This document shows positions 31,377-43,200 of a stretch of 64,000 nt of DNA, piece by piece. The position numbers were made by a program, and so were the translations under genes. Below the pieces are notes generated by a model, which worked only from the letters and a program-made list of their open reading frames with translations, was not told where the DNA came from and did not search any database. Location of the stretch: positions 13,763,070 to 13,827,069 of the forward strand of contig NC_064038.1 of assembly GCF_932526225.1 (NCBI RefSeq), given 5' to 3'. The stretch's first letter is position 1; each line of letters opens with the position of its first letter. The DNA is from Nematostella vectensis. Lineage: Eukaryota > Cnidaria > Anthozoa > Actiniaria > Edwardsiidae.

Positions 31377-34300
31377 TCTTACGACAGGCCACACACACAC
31401 AAGTATCATATCATCATTGGGGGGACATCAGCAAAGACAATAAAGAGTTACTTATGTGGCTTGCGTGACACCTAGAGCTCATGAAACCCTTATGGACCGG
31501 GGAATACTTTACTGCGCAGAATTTGGAAAATATAATTTGGTTTTTAGATATGCTGGGTATTCTTCTTTAACGTAAAACGGCACGTTATCGAGTCGGATAC
31601 TCGTTCGAAGAATTTATTCGAAATTAGATTACAGATTCTTTTTGGATATTTGGATAGATTTACCCTCGAGATTATAATTATCTTGAAACTTTAATACCAA
31701 ATCAATTTTTTTTAATTAGCGGAATAACTAGCATGTGGTATCATACCGAAATCACTTATAAATGACGAGGCACTACCATCGCCACAGGTATCCCAAATCT
31801 GATCAACAGCAACTATGTTTACCGGTCGGAGAAGGAACGTGTGTTGATCAGCTTGTAGACTATTCTTTTGTTTGGAAACTCTGTTTTGCCTATTGGCAGG
31901 GGCGTGTCTGGGATCTTTCGAAAGGGGGGGGGGGGGCGCATTGAACAGGATTTGAAGAGTGGTAATTAGCTCTTTTTGTATTTTTCGGTGTCTAGCGGTG
32001 TGGTGTAAAGCTATCACGTGGTGTCGTTATGCTAAATGACTCGAGTGCGATTTTCAGCACTGATTTTCTATTTATGAGGATATTTAACAACTACAAATCA
32101 GAATCCGACCCCACGTAGTGTGAATGAGCAAACAGCGGTCAATTATCTCGAATTATTGAATGCGATTATTGGCAAATAAGTTGACACCGTGTCATAGCTA
32201 ATATATGGATTACGCCATCTTGCCAGACGGGTAAGTAGAGTACGACAGAAGACTGTCAAATTTTCCTTGTCCGTCGGCGACTTGCGAATGGACATGGTCC
32301 AATTTTGGCTTTCTGTGCCTCCAATCAAGCAAACTTAGAACCAATGACATCATTTTAACTGGTACATGGTCATGGTTTTATGTTTTGGCGGGAAAACAGG
32401 GGCCGTAGCTTGTACGGAAGTAAAGGTTAGCTGAGGCAACAAGTTACTAAACTATTGTTTAGTAACAAAATTCCTGTTATTTCTACGGCTAATGCATGTA
32501 AAAAATTCGAACACATGTCGATAAAAGGTACCGAAATCATTAGGCACGCCCAAAATAAGTTAAAGTCTTTCTGACAATGACATTGCGATGATGAACTGAT
32601 GAAGCAATAGATCGTGGTACTTAGGGTTTACAAAAGAGATATCCCACGCAATGAAATAATTACTATACTCATAACTCACGGAAATTAATCCAGTAGGTTT
32701 TCTGGTAGACAATTTCCCACTTCAGCCGAATAGAAGGAACGAAAATCATGCTAATATACACAAGACCACCACCGGATTAATTACAGTGCAAACGATCAAT
32801 AGGACACACACCCCCAGAGCACGAAGGTCACGACAACATGTAGCCAAGAAACGAGCACCTCGAAGCCATATCACATTGATCACTCTTTAATCAGTATCTA
32901 ATCGAGATTTAACCGTTTCAAGAGGTTGGGTTATCATTCGAGTGTGCCCGAGGGCTGTGGAGGAGTAGCGGGTCACCGAGACAGCATACGAATTCATCTC
33001 ATCCCGCAGCTCACCCGTCAACAGTGCGCACTAGTTAGTCTTACATGCAGTGTTTATTTTGCAAAGACGATATGACGCATTGTGTTACGGCGGCAAATGC
33101 AAACAGGCAGAGGGAAAGGTTATGTTTGGGTTTGAATTCTCATGCTAATTGGACTGGGTAAACTCTTATAAATCGCGCGCTAAATTCAATTCATATACCC
33201 CATATAATAAAATATTCGACCTCCACGAGAGTTTATACAGAGACGGTTTTATGGCTTATTTGACGGTGATTTACTCGCGATCGATCGTATCTTGTAATTT
33301 GTTAAAAGACAGATTCGTAATCACGATTCCGCTTAGTATCACACGTCTGAACGGAAACCATACGCTGAAACCGCAGTATTTTTCGCGACTGATAGAAATA
33401 TGCTGACCGAATGACCCAGAGAAGCCGGTTTAGTGATAGCGTAAAAGACAGTGTCTAAGGGGCACGGTGAAAAACATTTTCTAAGTGTTAACATCATCAA
33501 TAAAGTCCATAACCTCTACGAACGTAAGACTTTCATCTGTCAACAAAAACCGTAATTTACCCCAAAATGGGACTACGCAACAAGCCGCACTTGTCAAATA
33601 CCTAGAAACTCAGTAATGTCTTGGGAACGAGGGCGCGTGATTCCATAAAATAACCCATTATGTGCTAAACACCGGTAGGAACTCCGATATCGGTAGATTA
33701 CGACTTTGACAATAATAATATGGTTGACGCGACGCGCACACGTGCGACTGACAAACCTTATGCTGCACTTGGGAATTCGTCAGGGCAGCAAAGATCGCAG
33801 CGACAACGAAGAAAGTCCTGTCGATGAAATACTCCGTTAGAATCAGGCATTAGAGCCCCGAATACCGACACATGAGAGTGAAGAGCCGGCTTCAATCACC
33901 CCGTCGTAAAGAGGGACGCAATTGGTGTGACAGGAAGACTTACCAGAGCACTGAGTCCCTACGCTCGGCCATCACAAGGCTCCGACCTGACAAAAGCGTC
34001 CGAAATTCCCGTCAGATAACGTGTTTATTGGGCAATCCGCGGCGTTTGGTTATTCCTTTTCTTTTGATGTTCGAGTAGCACGCGCGGGTTGAACAAGTCG
34101 TTGAGAATGATCGCCAACGCGCGGCCATAGAACGGCCCTAAACAAAGCCCTAGTGATTCGATCCGTTGTTGAACATCAAAATTCTTGGCATTCAATGAAA
34201 ACAGGGTCATTATGCAGACGAACACACCCACGTGACCCCAGGAGACCCGTGTAATCCGACCCTCTGGACTCGCGCCCGCCCGGAGGGAGGATATCATGAA

Positions 34301-35868
34301 ATAACCACTTCCCCTCTAAATGGAATGTAAGTTCTTACTGTAAACAAGTAAACCTCGTTCGTTATTGTTCTTCTCTCGTGTGATGTGAATGCTGTTGGCT
34401 TAAGGAGTCCGGGAGAGGTACTCGATTTCAACCCGATAACCTCTCCAAAACCAGAAGATAATTCCACCCCTTTTGGATTTTTGAGGTGGGTTTATCCTTA
34501 ATTTAACCCGAATGCCAGATCTCTACTTTTGGTGAGATTGACTGATTCAGGGATGACTTAAAGGCCAAGAGTCGAGTCGAGAACCTGAGATCGCACAAGC
34601 TCGGAAAGCCGTTAAATACCGCGGGGGACGCCCACGGAATGCAAGTGTACATTATAAAAATGACATGGATTTGTTGGATTAAGAGAGAAAACAGGAAGTG
34701 TTTTGACATGGATTGTTTTATCTGTGTGTAACTGCAGCCGGAAGTGGCATCTCTAGGGCTGAAACAAGCCATAAGACTGATGCAGGACGGACTGCGCGCC
34801 CCGAGTAAAATCAATAAAAAGCCCGATTTGATAAAAAAAAAATGATCTATACTATCCCATGGCATCTAGTTATTCACCTCTCCTTCCCCCACTTAAATAA
34901 ATAAATTAAAAAAAAAACAGCAATAAGCGTTCCCTACTCTCTGTGTTGTTAGTTTGCACGATAGCATGATAAAAAAAATTGTGGGAAGTCATAATCGTAA
35001 GATACGAACAACGTGTAGAGCATGAATAAGAAAAAGTAAAAAATAAATAAACGTGCGTTTTTGTTCGCTATGGGATAATCCGCTGGCGTTAGAAAGGTTT
35101 CTACTGTGCATGCGTAACCTTCTGTCTTGTTTGGGCTGCATTCATTTTTTCCAGCAGGCTTTTCATCGTGTCTGACTTTTTTTCCTTACCCCCCCCCCCC
35201 CCCCCTTTTCCACTTTTCCAATGGTCCGTTCCTTACGTTAGTTCTCAGGAAGCACTAAATGTACGCCTTTCTCATGGCACTGGGAGATTTGCCGTAGGTA
35301 ATGCTGAGTCATTGGTGTCAGACTTTTCCGTTATTTAATTTAGTATGATGACTGTAGTTTGCTATCTTAAGATTTGTATACTCCTCCCTAGAGCATGAGA
35401 ATATGGGGAGGGGGGGGAGGGGTCATTTGGTACTGGTATCCTTTTTTTAAGTGCGGATCTAGCTTTACCCGAAGGCGGTAGGAGTTGCTCAGTGACAGAG
35501 GAAAGGAAATATTAATCGACAAAAGATAAAAGGCGCAGCTGGATAGAGATTAATACAGGAATGCTCTTTATAGCATTTTTTTAACATAACAATTTCCCTT
35601 GGTAGCCCCCCTAGATCCGCTATTAAATATTCCTAAATGAACGTGTTCTCACTCATTTATTACACAGTCTGAAAGATTTCAATTGGAAAAAAACAAGACG
35701 CAAAAAATTCGAGCAGATTCAAATAAAGAGTCAAATAGGTTAGAGTTTTGTAGAAATGCCATGCGAGAATTCGAGTCTAAAGATAGCGAGTCTGAGATGC
35801 CCCATGTGAGTACCCCTATCCCCTGGCAATACACTGATTGTCCACCCAACTAAGTTCCTAGCCTGCAT
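31377..35868. other. No gene supported
   Basis: Intergenic or intronic sequence. Short open frames at 33149-33406 (+), 34025-34297 (-) and 34503-34865 (-) show no recognisable domain or good splice context. A G-run after GGCAGGGGCGTGTC at about 31898 resembles a terminus of a common animal DNA element. Homopolymer C at 35190-35208. Confidence 0.5.
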
Positions 35869-36011
35869 CGCAGTCGTTTACCCGGTGTTTTTGTAGCTGT
35901 TATAGCGAAAAACCGGCCATTAGTGATTCGTATTCGCCATCTTGGATTTTGAGCTCAAAATCCAAGATGGCGGCTATAAAAACACCGGGTATACACCTGC
36001 ATTGCAGGCTA
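35869..36011. mobile_element. Foldback MITE
   Basis: Nested inverted repeats: TAGCCTGCATCGCAG with CTGCATTGCAGGCTA at the ends, then CCCGGTGTTTTT with AAAAACACCGGG, then CTTGGATTTTGAG directly against CTCAAAATCCAAG at the centre. No coding capacity. Confidence 0.8.
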
Positions 36012-36127
36012 CTATATACGCCTATGTCTAGTAAGGTTGCTAAGTTCCCTTCCCTGTACACTTCGTTCCCTAGTCATTATATGAAACAACCTCTCCGTCT
36101 CTTCTGGGCACTATACCTACCGCCCAA

Positions 36128-36470
36128 ATAGACCGTTTTTCACGATGATGCGCGCGCGTCCAAAATGGGGGGGGGGGGGGGGGGGTGAATAGGCGTATGT
36201 AAATCCGCCGATCCGCAACATTTTCGGGGCAAATCCGTGGATCCACAGATATTTTTAGATCCGCATGGTTTGACAGATAAACAATAGCATTGATTGAAAT
36301 TCATTAAAAATCCGAAATTCGACCGTCAAAGCAGTCAAAATCCGAAATCCGTGCCCAAATAACAGATCCTGCCGTATTTCCAAAATCCGCCAATCAGCTA
36401 AAATAATCATCTACATCCATAATCCGTGAACATTTCGGGGCCGAATCCGCCGATCCGCGAATCTATTCAC

Positions 36471-36528
<58 letters not shown>

Positions 36529-36650
36529 CCACAGACTGGCGGGCCATAGCTGATCCAAAATGATGCGGCGGACAAAGTGGAATTTGACTCTTTCTATAGC
36601 TTCGTCTGTGGCATTTTAAATGCGCGCGCAACATTGTGTAAACGGTCTAT
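36128..36650. mobile_element. Composite MITE with a nested insertion
   Basis: The outer ends ATAGACCGTTTTTCACGATG and reverse-complement ATAGACCGTTTACACAATG belong to the same family as 38329-38555. About 36170-36530 is a second inverted-repeat element (GTGAATAG ends, AATCCGCCGATCCGC blocks) flanked by long G, C and A homopolymers. It lies about 50 bp from the dehydratase stop codon. Confidence 0.65.
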
Positions 36651-36700
36651 AGGCATTACATCGACTGTCTATCCTGAAAAGAATGATATCTCCCTGTACA

Positions 36701-37265
36701 CTACATATCTCCAGCGTTCTCCTTTATCACTCTCTTGACGACAGCCATATCTACATTACCTCCACACGCTATGATCACTACCGTTTTGCCGACAAATCGC
36801 TCTTTTATCTTGAGGTAAGCAGCAACGGACACAGCGGCAGCGCCCTCGATCAGCTATGGATAGAGAAAGCGGTATTACACCATGTGCGCATGATCTGAAG
36901 TATATTCGAGTAGAATGTCCTACGTCTTGTGTCGGATGACTCTCCTCTTTGAGGCGAAACATTTTTCATACCAATCAATCTTGTTTTTAAACTTTTTTCC
37001 AGCTCGTTCGATCAATCCCTTATTAGGACACTACACACCCTATATTAATTCCACATCAATCATGTTTTCGCTTTTTTGTCGACCTAGAGCTGTGTGCATC
37101 GAAAATTTCCACGTTAACTTGAAGGAAGTCGTGTTAACTGCGAGTTTGCGGGCCGCCATTTTAAAATAAACCCAGGCCCTTGAGTTTTAAGACCGTCGCA
37201 GATTTCTTGCGCGCTTGCCCCAGGCTCTTTAAGACAATTTAGAAAAACTGCCATTGATGGATGTG

Positions 37266-37297
<32 letters not shown>

Positions 37298-40200
37298 TAA
37301 CAAACACCCCATATGAAACACTTCCAAAACACGAGTTGGCCCTGCGTCCGAGAGGACGCAAAACTCCACAAGAAACGATAAACTTAATTACTGCCTTTTT
37401 GGCTCTATTTCGATTAAATAGGTCATGCTATTTTCTAATGAGACAATAACTGTCTTTCTCTTTTAAACCGATCTGCCTAGCCTGAACTGAGCCTTGTTTA
37501 GTTCAGCTGTGAACGCAGGCTACGATTCGCCTCGATCCCAGAAATTGATGCAATAGAAGCGTGTTATCCAGTATAGGATCATTTCCCATCACCTTGAAAA
37601 GGTTGACTACTTGAACAAATAAGTATTTTAAATAAATGTACATAAATGTTTCGTCTTCCCCACATATCGCCAGTGACAGGTGGGGGGGAAATTAGGGCTA
37701 TCTGCTTTTGTGTGTGTGCGTTTTTTTTACATTTGAATATTGTAAGGATTCTATAACAAGAAATAAGTTCGCCTTTACAGGTTAAACCTTTACACTACTT
37801 GATTTTTATATCAATTCATACTTACGTGTTCGGGCTTTCAAAACTTTTAACGGATTGGCATTTCATGCTCCGGTTGTTTAATTAATATCAAAAACATATA
37901 GTCCACAACTACCCTTCTAGTGTAGGATTTTAAGCTTTTAGTAAAGCCTTGAGTTTCCAGAGTCACATAAACAAATCTGAGCCACCTAAATTTTGGCGCA
38001 GTAAAAATTCCGAGGGAAAATGATTGCACGTCTTCCACTCCTGATTGATTATGACCATTGCAGTCCAACCCGTCGTATTTTAACACAGTACCCCCGAATT
38101 GAAGTCGACCCTAGTCCCCCGCTCGGTTTTCATCGTGGACCATTTTACTCGATCCTAGTCCCTCGCTCGCTTTGGACCATTGTATTGTGTACCTTGTGAT
38201 GATAGTCCATGACGTCATAGATCGCTTTGCTGATTTCCTCCTCACTGACTAAAACCCAGTCGTCAACGAACTTCTTACACATCTCGAACGTCGGCTTGAA
38301 ATAAAGGATAGTTATCATCATTCGTCAATAGACCGTTTTCACGATGTTGCGCGCGCATCCAAAATGCCACAGACTGGCGGGCCGCAGCTATTATCTTAAA
38401 TGTGGACGAAGAGGAATTTGACTCTAGCGCCAAAACTCCGCGAAAAAGCACTCTGGTGGATTTTTCTATAGCTTCGTCACTACTCGACTTCGTACGCAAT
38501 TGTAGAACAGCTGTGACCCGCCAGTCTGTGGCATTTTGGATGCAAACGGGGATGAAAGTTTTACTTATGCACTTTGCTGACTGCCGCGCGAAGCCAAAAA
38601 CTCATAGTTCAAGCAGGCGAGAATTTTGCCTTTGTTGCTCGTGAGTTCGTTGCATCGACGTCCGCATACCGATAGTACTTTATCTCAATTCCTCATGCCG
38701 TGTGCGCCGGGCTTGCGCTATCCTCATAACCACTGTGACACTTACTGACTCTTGTTCAATTCCACCGGCTGTCCCATCTGACAGCGTCTCCTCGGATGGC
38801 AAGTCAAGGATGCGACCAGCTTTGATTGATTCCCACATGACGCAGGAGTTTTTTGGCTGGCACCCTATCACCTGTAACAGAGTGACCCCATGCGTTAAAT
38901 GCGTGACATGTCTTATGACGCAGGAGTTTTTTGACTTGCACCCTATAACCTGTAATAGTTTGTAAGAGTGTGACATAAGCGTTAAATGCGTGACATAATG
39001 TCACATAACCCGGGAGATCTTTGGCTGCCACCCTAACACCTGTAATAGCGTGACTCTCAAGCGTTAAATGCGTGACATAATGTCACATAACCCGGGAGAT
39101 CTTTAGCTGCCACCCTAACACCTGTAATAGCGTGACTCTCAAGCGTTAAATGCGTGACATAATGTCACATAACCCGGGAGATCTTTAGCTGCCACCCTAA
39201 CACCTGAAATAGCGTGATTCCCATGCGTTAAATGCGTGACATAATGTCACATAACCCGGGAGATCTTTAGCTGCCACCCTAACACCTGTAATAGCGTGAC
39301 TCTCAAGCGTTAAATGCGTGACATGTCACATAACCCGGGAGATCTTTAGCTGCCACCCTAACATCTGAAATAGCGTGATTCCCATGCGTTAAATGCGTGA
39401 CATAATGTCACATAACCCGGGAGATCTTTAGCTGCCACCCTAACACCTGAAATAGCGTGATTCCCATGCGTTAAATAACCCGGGAGATTTTTTGCTACCA
39501 AGCTTAACACAGCAGTTTACTTCCATGCAAAACGTGCGCCTGGAGTGGGGTCGGGTGGGGCATTAGGGAAAGCAAGATGTTCAATAAAGCGTAAGGATAG
39601 GTAGTACCGAAAAAAAGAAAAAAAGGGAAGACGCGATAGACAAAGAAAGAGGCGAGAAGACGAGGATTCTTCTCCCTCCTTTCTATTCTCTCCCGACTCC
39701 TCTCCCTTCTGGCGCCGGCTCTCACGCCTCTTTACGCTGACCGCGAGGCCCTGGGTACTCGAGGATGTTTGCATTCAGGACGCAAATTTTTTGTTGCAAT
39801 CCGCCCTGAAAAAAGTCCAGTAAAAACCGGAGCGTTGCCAATTCGTGGACAAATGTATCCCTGGTGATCTAGACGTGCCACTGTTTGCTTCTATACTTAC
39901 TTCTAAAATACTTTACTGTGCGACTCATGCTTCCGTGTCCATAACAGTTTTGTGAGGTAAGCCAATTAGGATACGAGAAACGTGCCAATCGTGTCAATCA
40001 ACGAAGGTGTTTACCTTCATGATTACCTTCATCGCATGCTGATTGGTCAGCTTTCTTAAAACTTTATCTGGGTGGCCACGGTAGCGCGTTTAGCTACAGT
40101 ATATAACATAAGCATTATTCTAAAAATGGAGCTTATTTCCCCCTTTACTACCAACCTGTACATCTGGCTTGACTTGCTTGAGGTGTGCGCCGATGCCTCC

Positions 40201-43200
40201 AACCAAACCTCCTCCCCCCACAGACACAAAAACGGCATCCACAGATGGCAGGTCCTCAAATACCTCTACTCTAGAATGTAAAGATGGCAGTCCTCAAATA
40301 TCTCTACTCTAGAATGTAAAGATGGCAGGTCCTCAAATATCTCTACTCTAGAATGTAAAGATGGCAAGTCCTCAAATATCTCTACTCTAGAATGTAAAGA
40401 TGGCAGGTCCTCAAATATCTATACTCTAAAATGTAAAGATGGCAGTCCTCAAATATCTCTACTCTAGAATGTAAAGATGGCAGGTCCTCAAATATCTCTA
40501 CTCTAGAATGTAAAACACACTCCCAAGATCAATATTCTATTCGCAATACTGAGCTAATGGAATAAAACGAAAGGACCCAAGAATTGCTAATTCTTGTATA
40601 CAAACATGATATGTTGACAGAGCGGTGACAGTGCTGTTCTTTCTTTTCGACACAAGCAAAATGAGATAATATATAGATTTAGCCATTGCCTAATGGCGGA
40701 GCTCCTGAATACGTATTTTTTTTAGTAAATGGAGACGATTGAAAAATCAAACAAGAAATAAGTGAACTCATAGCAAATTCCATTAAAATTCCATCCAAAA
40801 CATCCTAGGGGACCCAGGGCGTCGCGGAGATCGAGTACACAGGGAGCGCGGGAGAAAGACGAGTAAAAGACGTCTTTCCCTCCTCTTTCTTTCTCGCACG
40901 CTCCCTGTGTACTCGATCTCCGCGACGCCCTGGGTCCCCAAAGATGAATGCAAAAAAGTTTTTTTTGTAGACGTTATTTCAATTGCATCTTTGTAAAGTA
41001 AATAAGCATTTAAAAGCAACTGGCTAGCAAACCAATGAGAGGCTCTATTTGAAACCTACATAGGGAGCCTTTCTGGAGTTTTGACAAACTGGGGCATGCT
41101 AGCGCTTCGGTTGCCTAAGCAGCGCTTGCTATGAAGACTATTTGTACCTAAAACCTGCTTTTGTAAAACTCATTATTCAAAGAATTCTCATAAATAAATA
41201 CCCAACGGTTGCTTGGCCTGCCATGACATCAAGATGCGCGTAGGGAGGGACGTAAACTGCTCCGCATTCCTAACAAGTGGACAAAAATACTAACTATCGA
41301 GTGACTGGGTTTTGAAAGGGTGGTGCAAAACTATCAACTAGAGCTAATCTGAGATCGAAACTACGGAAGCCAGGCCAGCCACTCATGGACTTTTGAAATT
41401 CACTCTGCGACTCCAACTATCAAGTTTCACAAATTGAAGTCTATTATCGAATTGAAAATGGAAGTCTTGGCGTGTAAATCATGAAAATCATCAACAGCAA
41501 AAAGTAAAGAATTTATCAACAAATACAAGCCACTTTCTTTTGTACCTTTGCGTCAGCTCTGGCTTTCATCTCCGTATCCACACAATCTTTTCCACAAATT
41601 ATGACCTCCGCCCCATTAGCTTCAATCGCCTCTCGTTTTGCTGATGTCGAATACTCTGGACAGTAAACCTTTCCCTTCATTCCAAGCACTTTCATAGCAT
41701 TTGCCTAAAGACAAAAATTAATGATTATGGAAATACATTTTTATGCGAAATAATATGGGTGGGGTGGCATGTGATGGAAAGGGGGGAGGGGTGGCAAGTG
41801 ATGGGAAGGGGAAGGGGGTGGCATGTGATGGGAAGGGGGAGGGGGGGTGGCAAGTGATGGGAAGGGGGGAGGGGGGTGGCATGTGATGGGAAGGGGGTGG
41901 CATGTGATGGGAAGGGGGGAGGGGGTGGCAAGTGATGGGAAGGGAGGAAGAGGGTGGCATGTGATGGGAAGGGGGGTGGCAAGTGATGGGAAGGGGGGAG
42001 GGGGGTGGCATGTGATGGGAAGGGGGGAAGGGGGGTGGCAAGTGATGGGAAGGGGAGAGGGGGTGGCATGTGATGGGAAGGGGGTGGCATGTGATGGGAA
42101 GGGGGGAAGGGGATGGCATGTGATGGGAAGGGGGGAGGGGGGTGGCATATGATGGGAAGGGGGAAGGGGATGGCAAGTGATGGGAAGGGGAGAGGGGGTG
42201 GCATGTGATGGGAAGGGGGTGGCATGTGATGGGAAGGGGGGGTGGCATGTGATGGGAAGGGGGGAAGGGGGTGGCATGTGATGGGAAGGGGGGTGGCATG
42301 TGATGGGAAGGGGGGAGAGGGTGGCATGTGATGGGAAGGGGGGGTGGCAAGTGATGGGAAGGGGAGAGGGGGTGGCATGTGATGGGAAGGGGGTGGCAAG
42401 TGATGGGAAGGGGGGAAGGTATGTGATGGGAAGGGGGGAAGGGGGGTGGCATATGATGGGAAGGGGGGGTTGCAATGTATTTTCAATACTTTGAATTTGA
42501 ATTGGACAAAGTAGTAAATAGGGAAAGGGTGTTAAGATGAGATACTTGTGTATATATAGAGTTGGGGAAGATGGAGACTAAAATGAGCATTTACGGTATT
42601 GAAGAATAATTTTGTGAGAAACTCAGATAAAAACAGGTTGGGGTGATTGTCAGCAAAATCGATTTTAACACTAAGGGATGGCACTTTGGATGTGGTCAAC
42701 AGAAATTCTTATTCCTAAGAGATAGCAAATGTGACCGAAGGAATTTTAGTAACCCTAGAAATGCAGAATCAGAAAAAAAAAACGTTTAACACCTTCTAAG
42801 GAATAGCAATTGGTTGAACTGAGATATAAGAATCAGAAAAAAAAAATGAAATTACCCTTCCTAGGAATAGCAGTTCGTAGAATTTTATACTCAAAAATAG
42901 CAAAATCAGAAAAATCCTTCAACACCCACTAAGGGATGGCAGTTTTATACCCTAAAAGATGTGACGATCACCCCTATCTACTTTTCTGGAGAGTCCCCAC
43001 TGGACCTCCCCCCCCACACCACAAGGGATAAATGATTTAGCTGTCTCTTGTTCTAACTCTAAACTTTAAAAAAAATAACCAGAAATTAGATAGAAAAGCA
43101 TGGGTGGCCTAGTGTGTTTGCACCTCAGTCACCTACCCCTATAGCCATGGATAGAGTCTTAAGGGGAGCTTAAGCACTGATTCAAATCTGAGTCACTTCA

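Noticed and set aside
33149-33406. 85-residue plus-strand frame
   Set aside because: No motif, and length is within chance expectation for this composition.
34025-34297. 90-residue minus-strand frame
   Set aside because: No recognisable family, no splice context, single isolated frame in a gene-poor stretch.
41718-42486. Three overlapping 244-253 residue open frames rich in Pro, Ser and His
   Set aside because: They lie wholly on the GGGTGGCATGTGATGGGAAG minisatellite inside a dehydratase intron, are open in all three frames, and have no splice or domain support.
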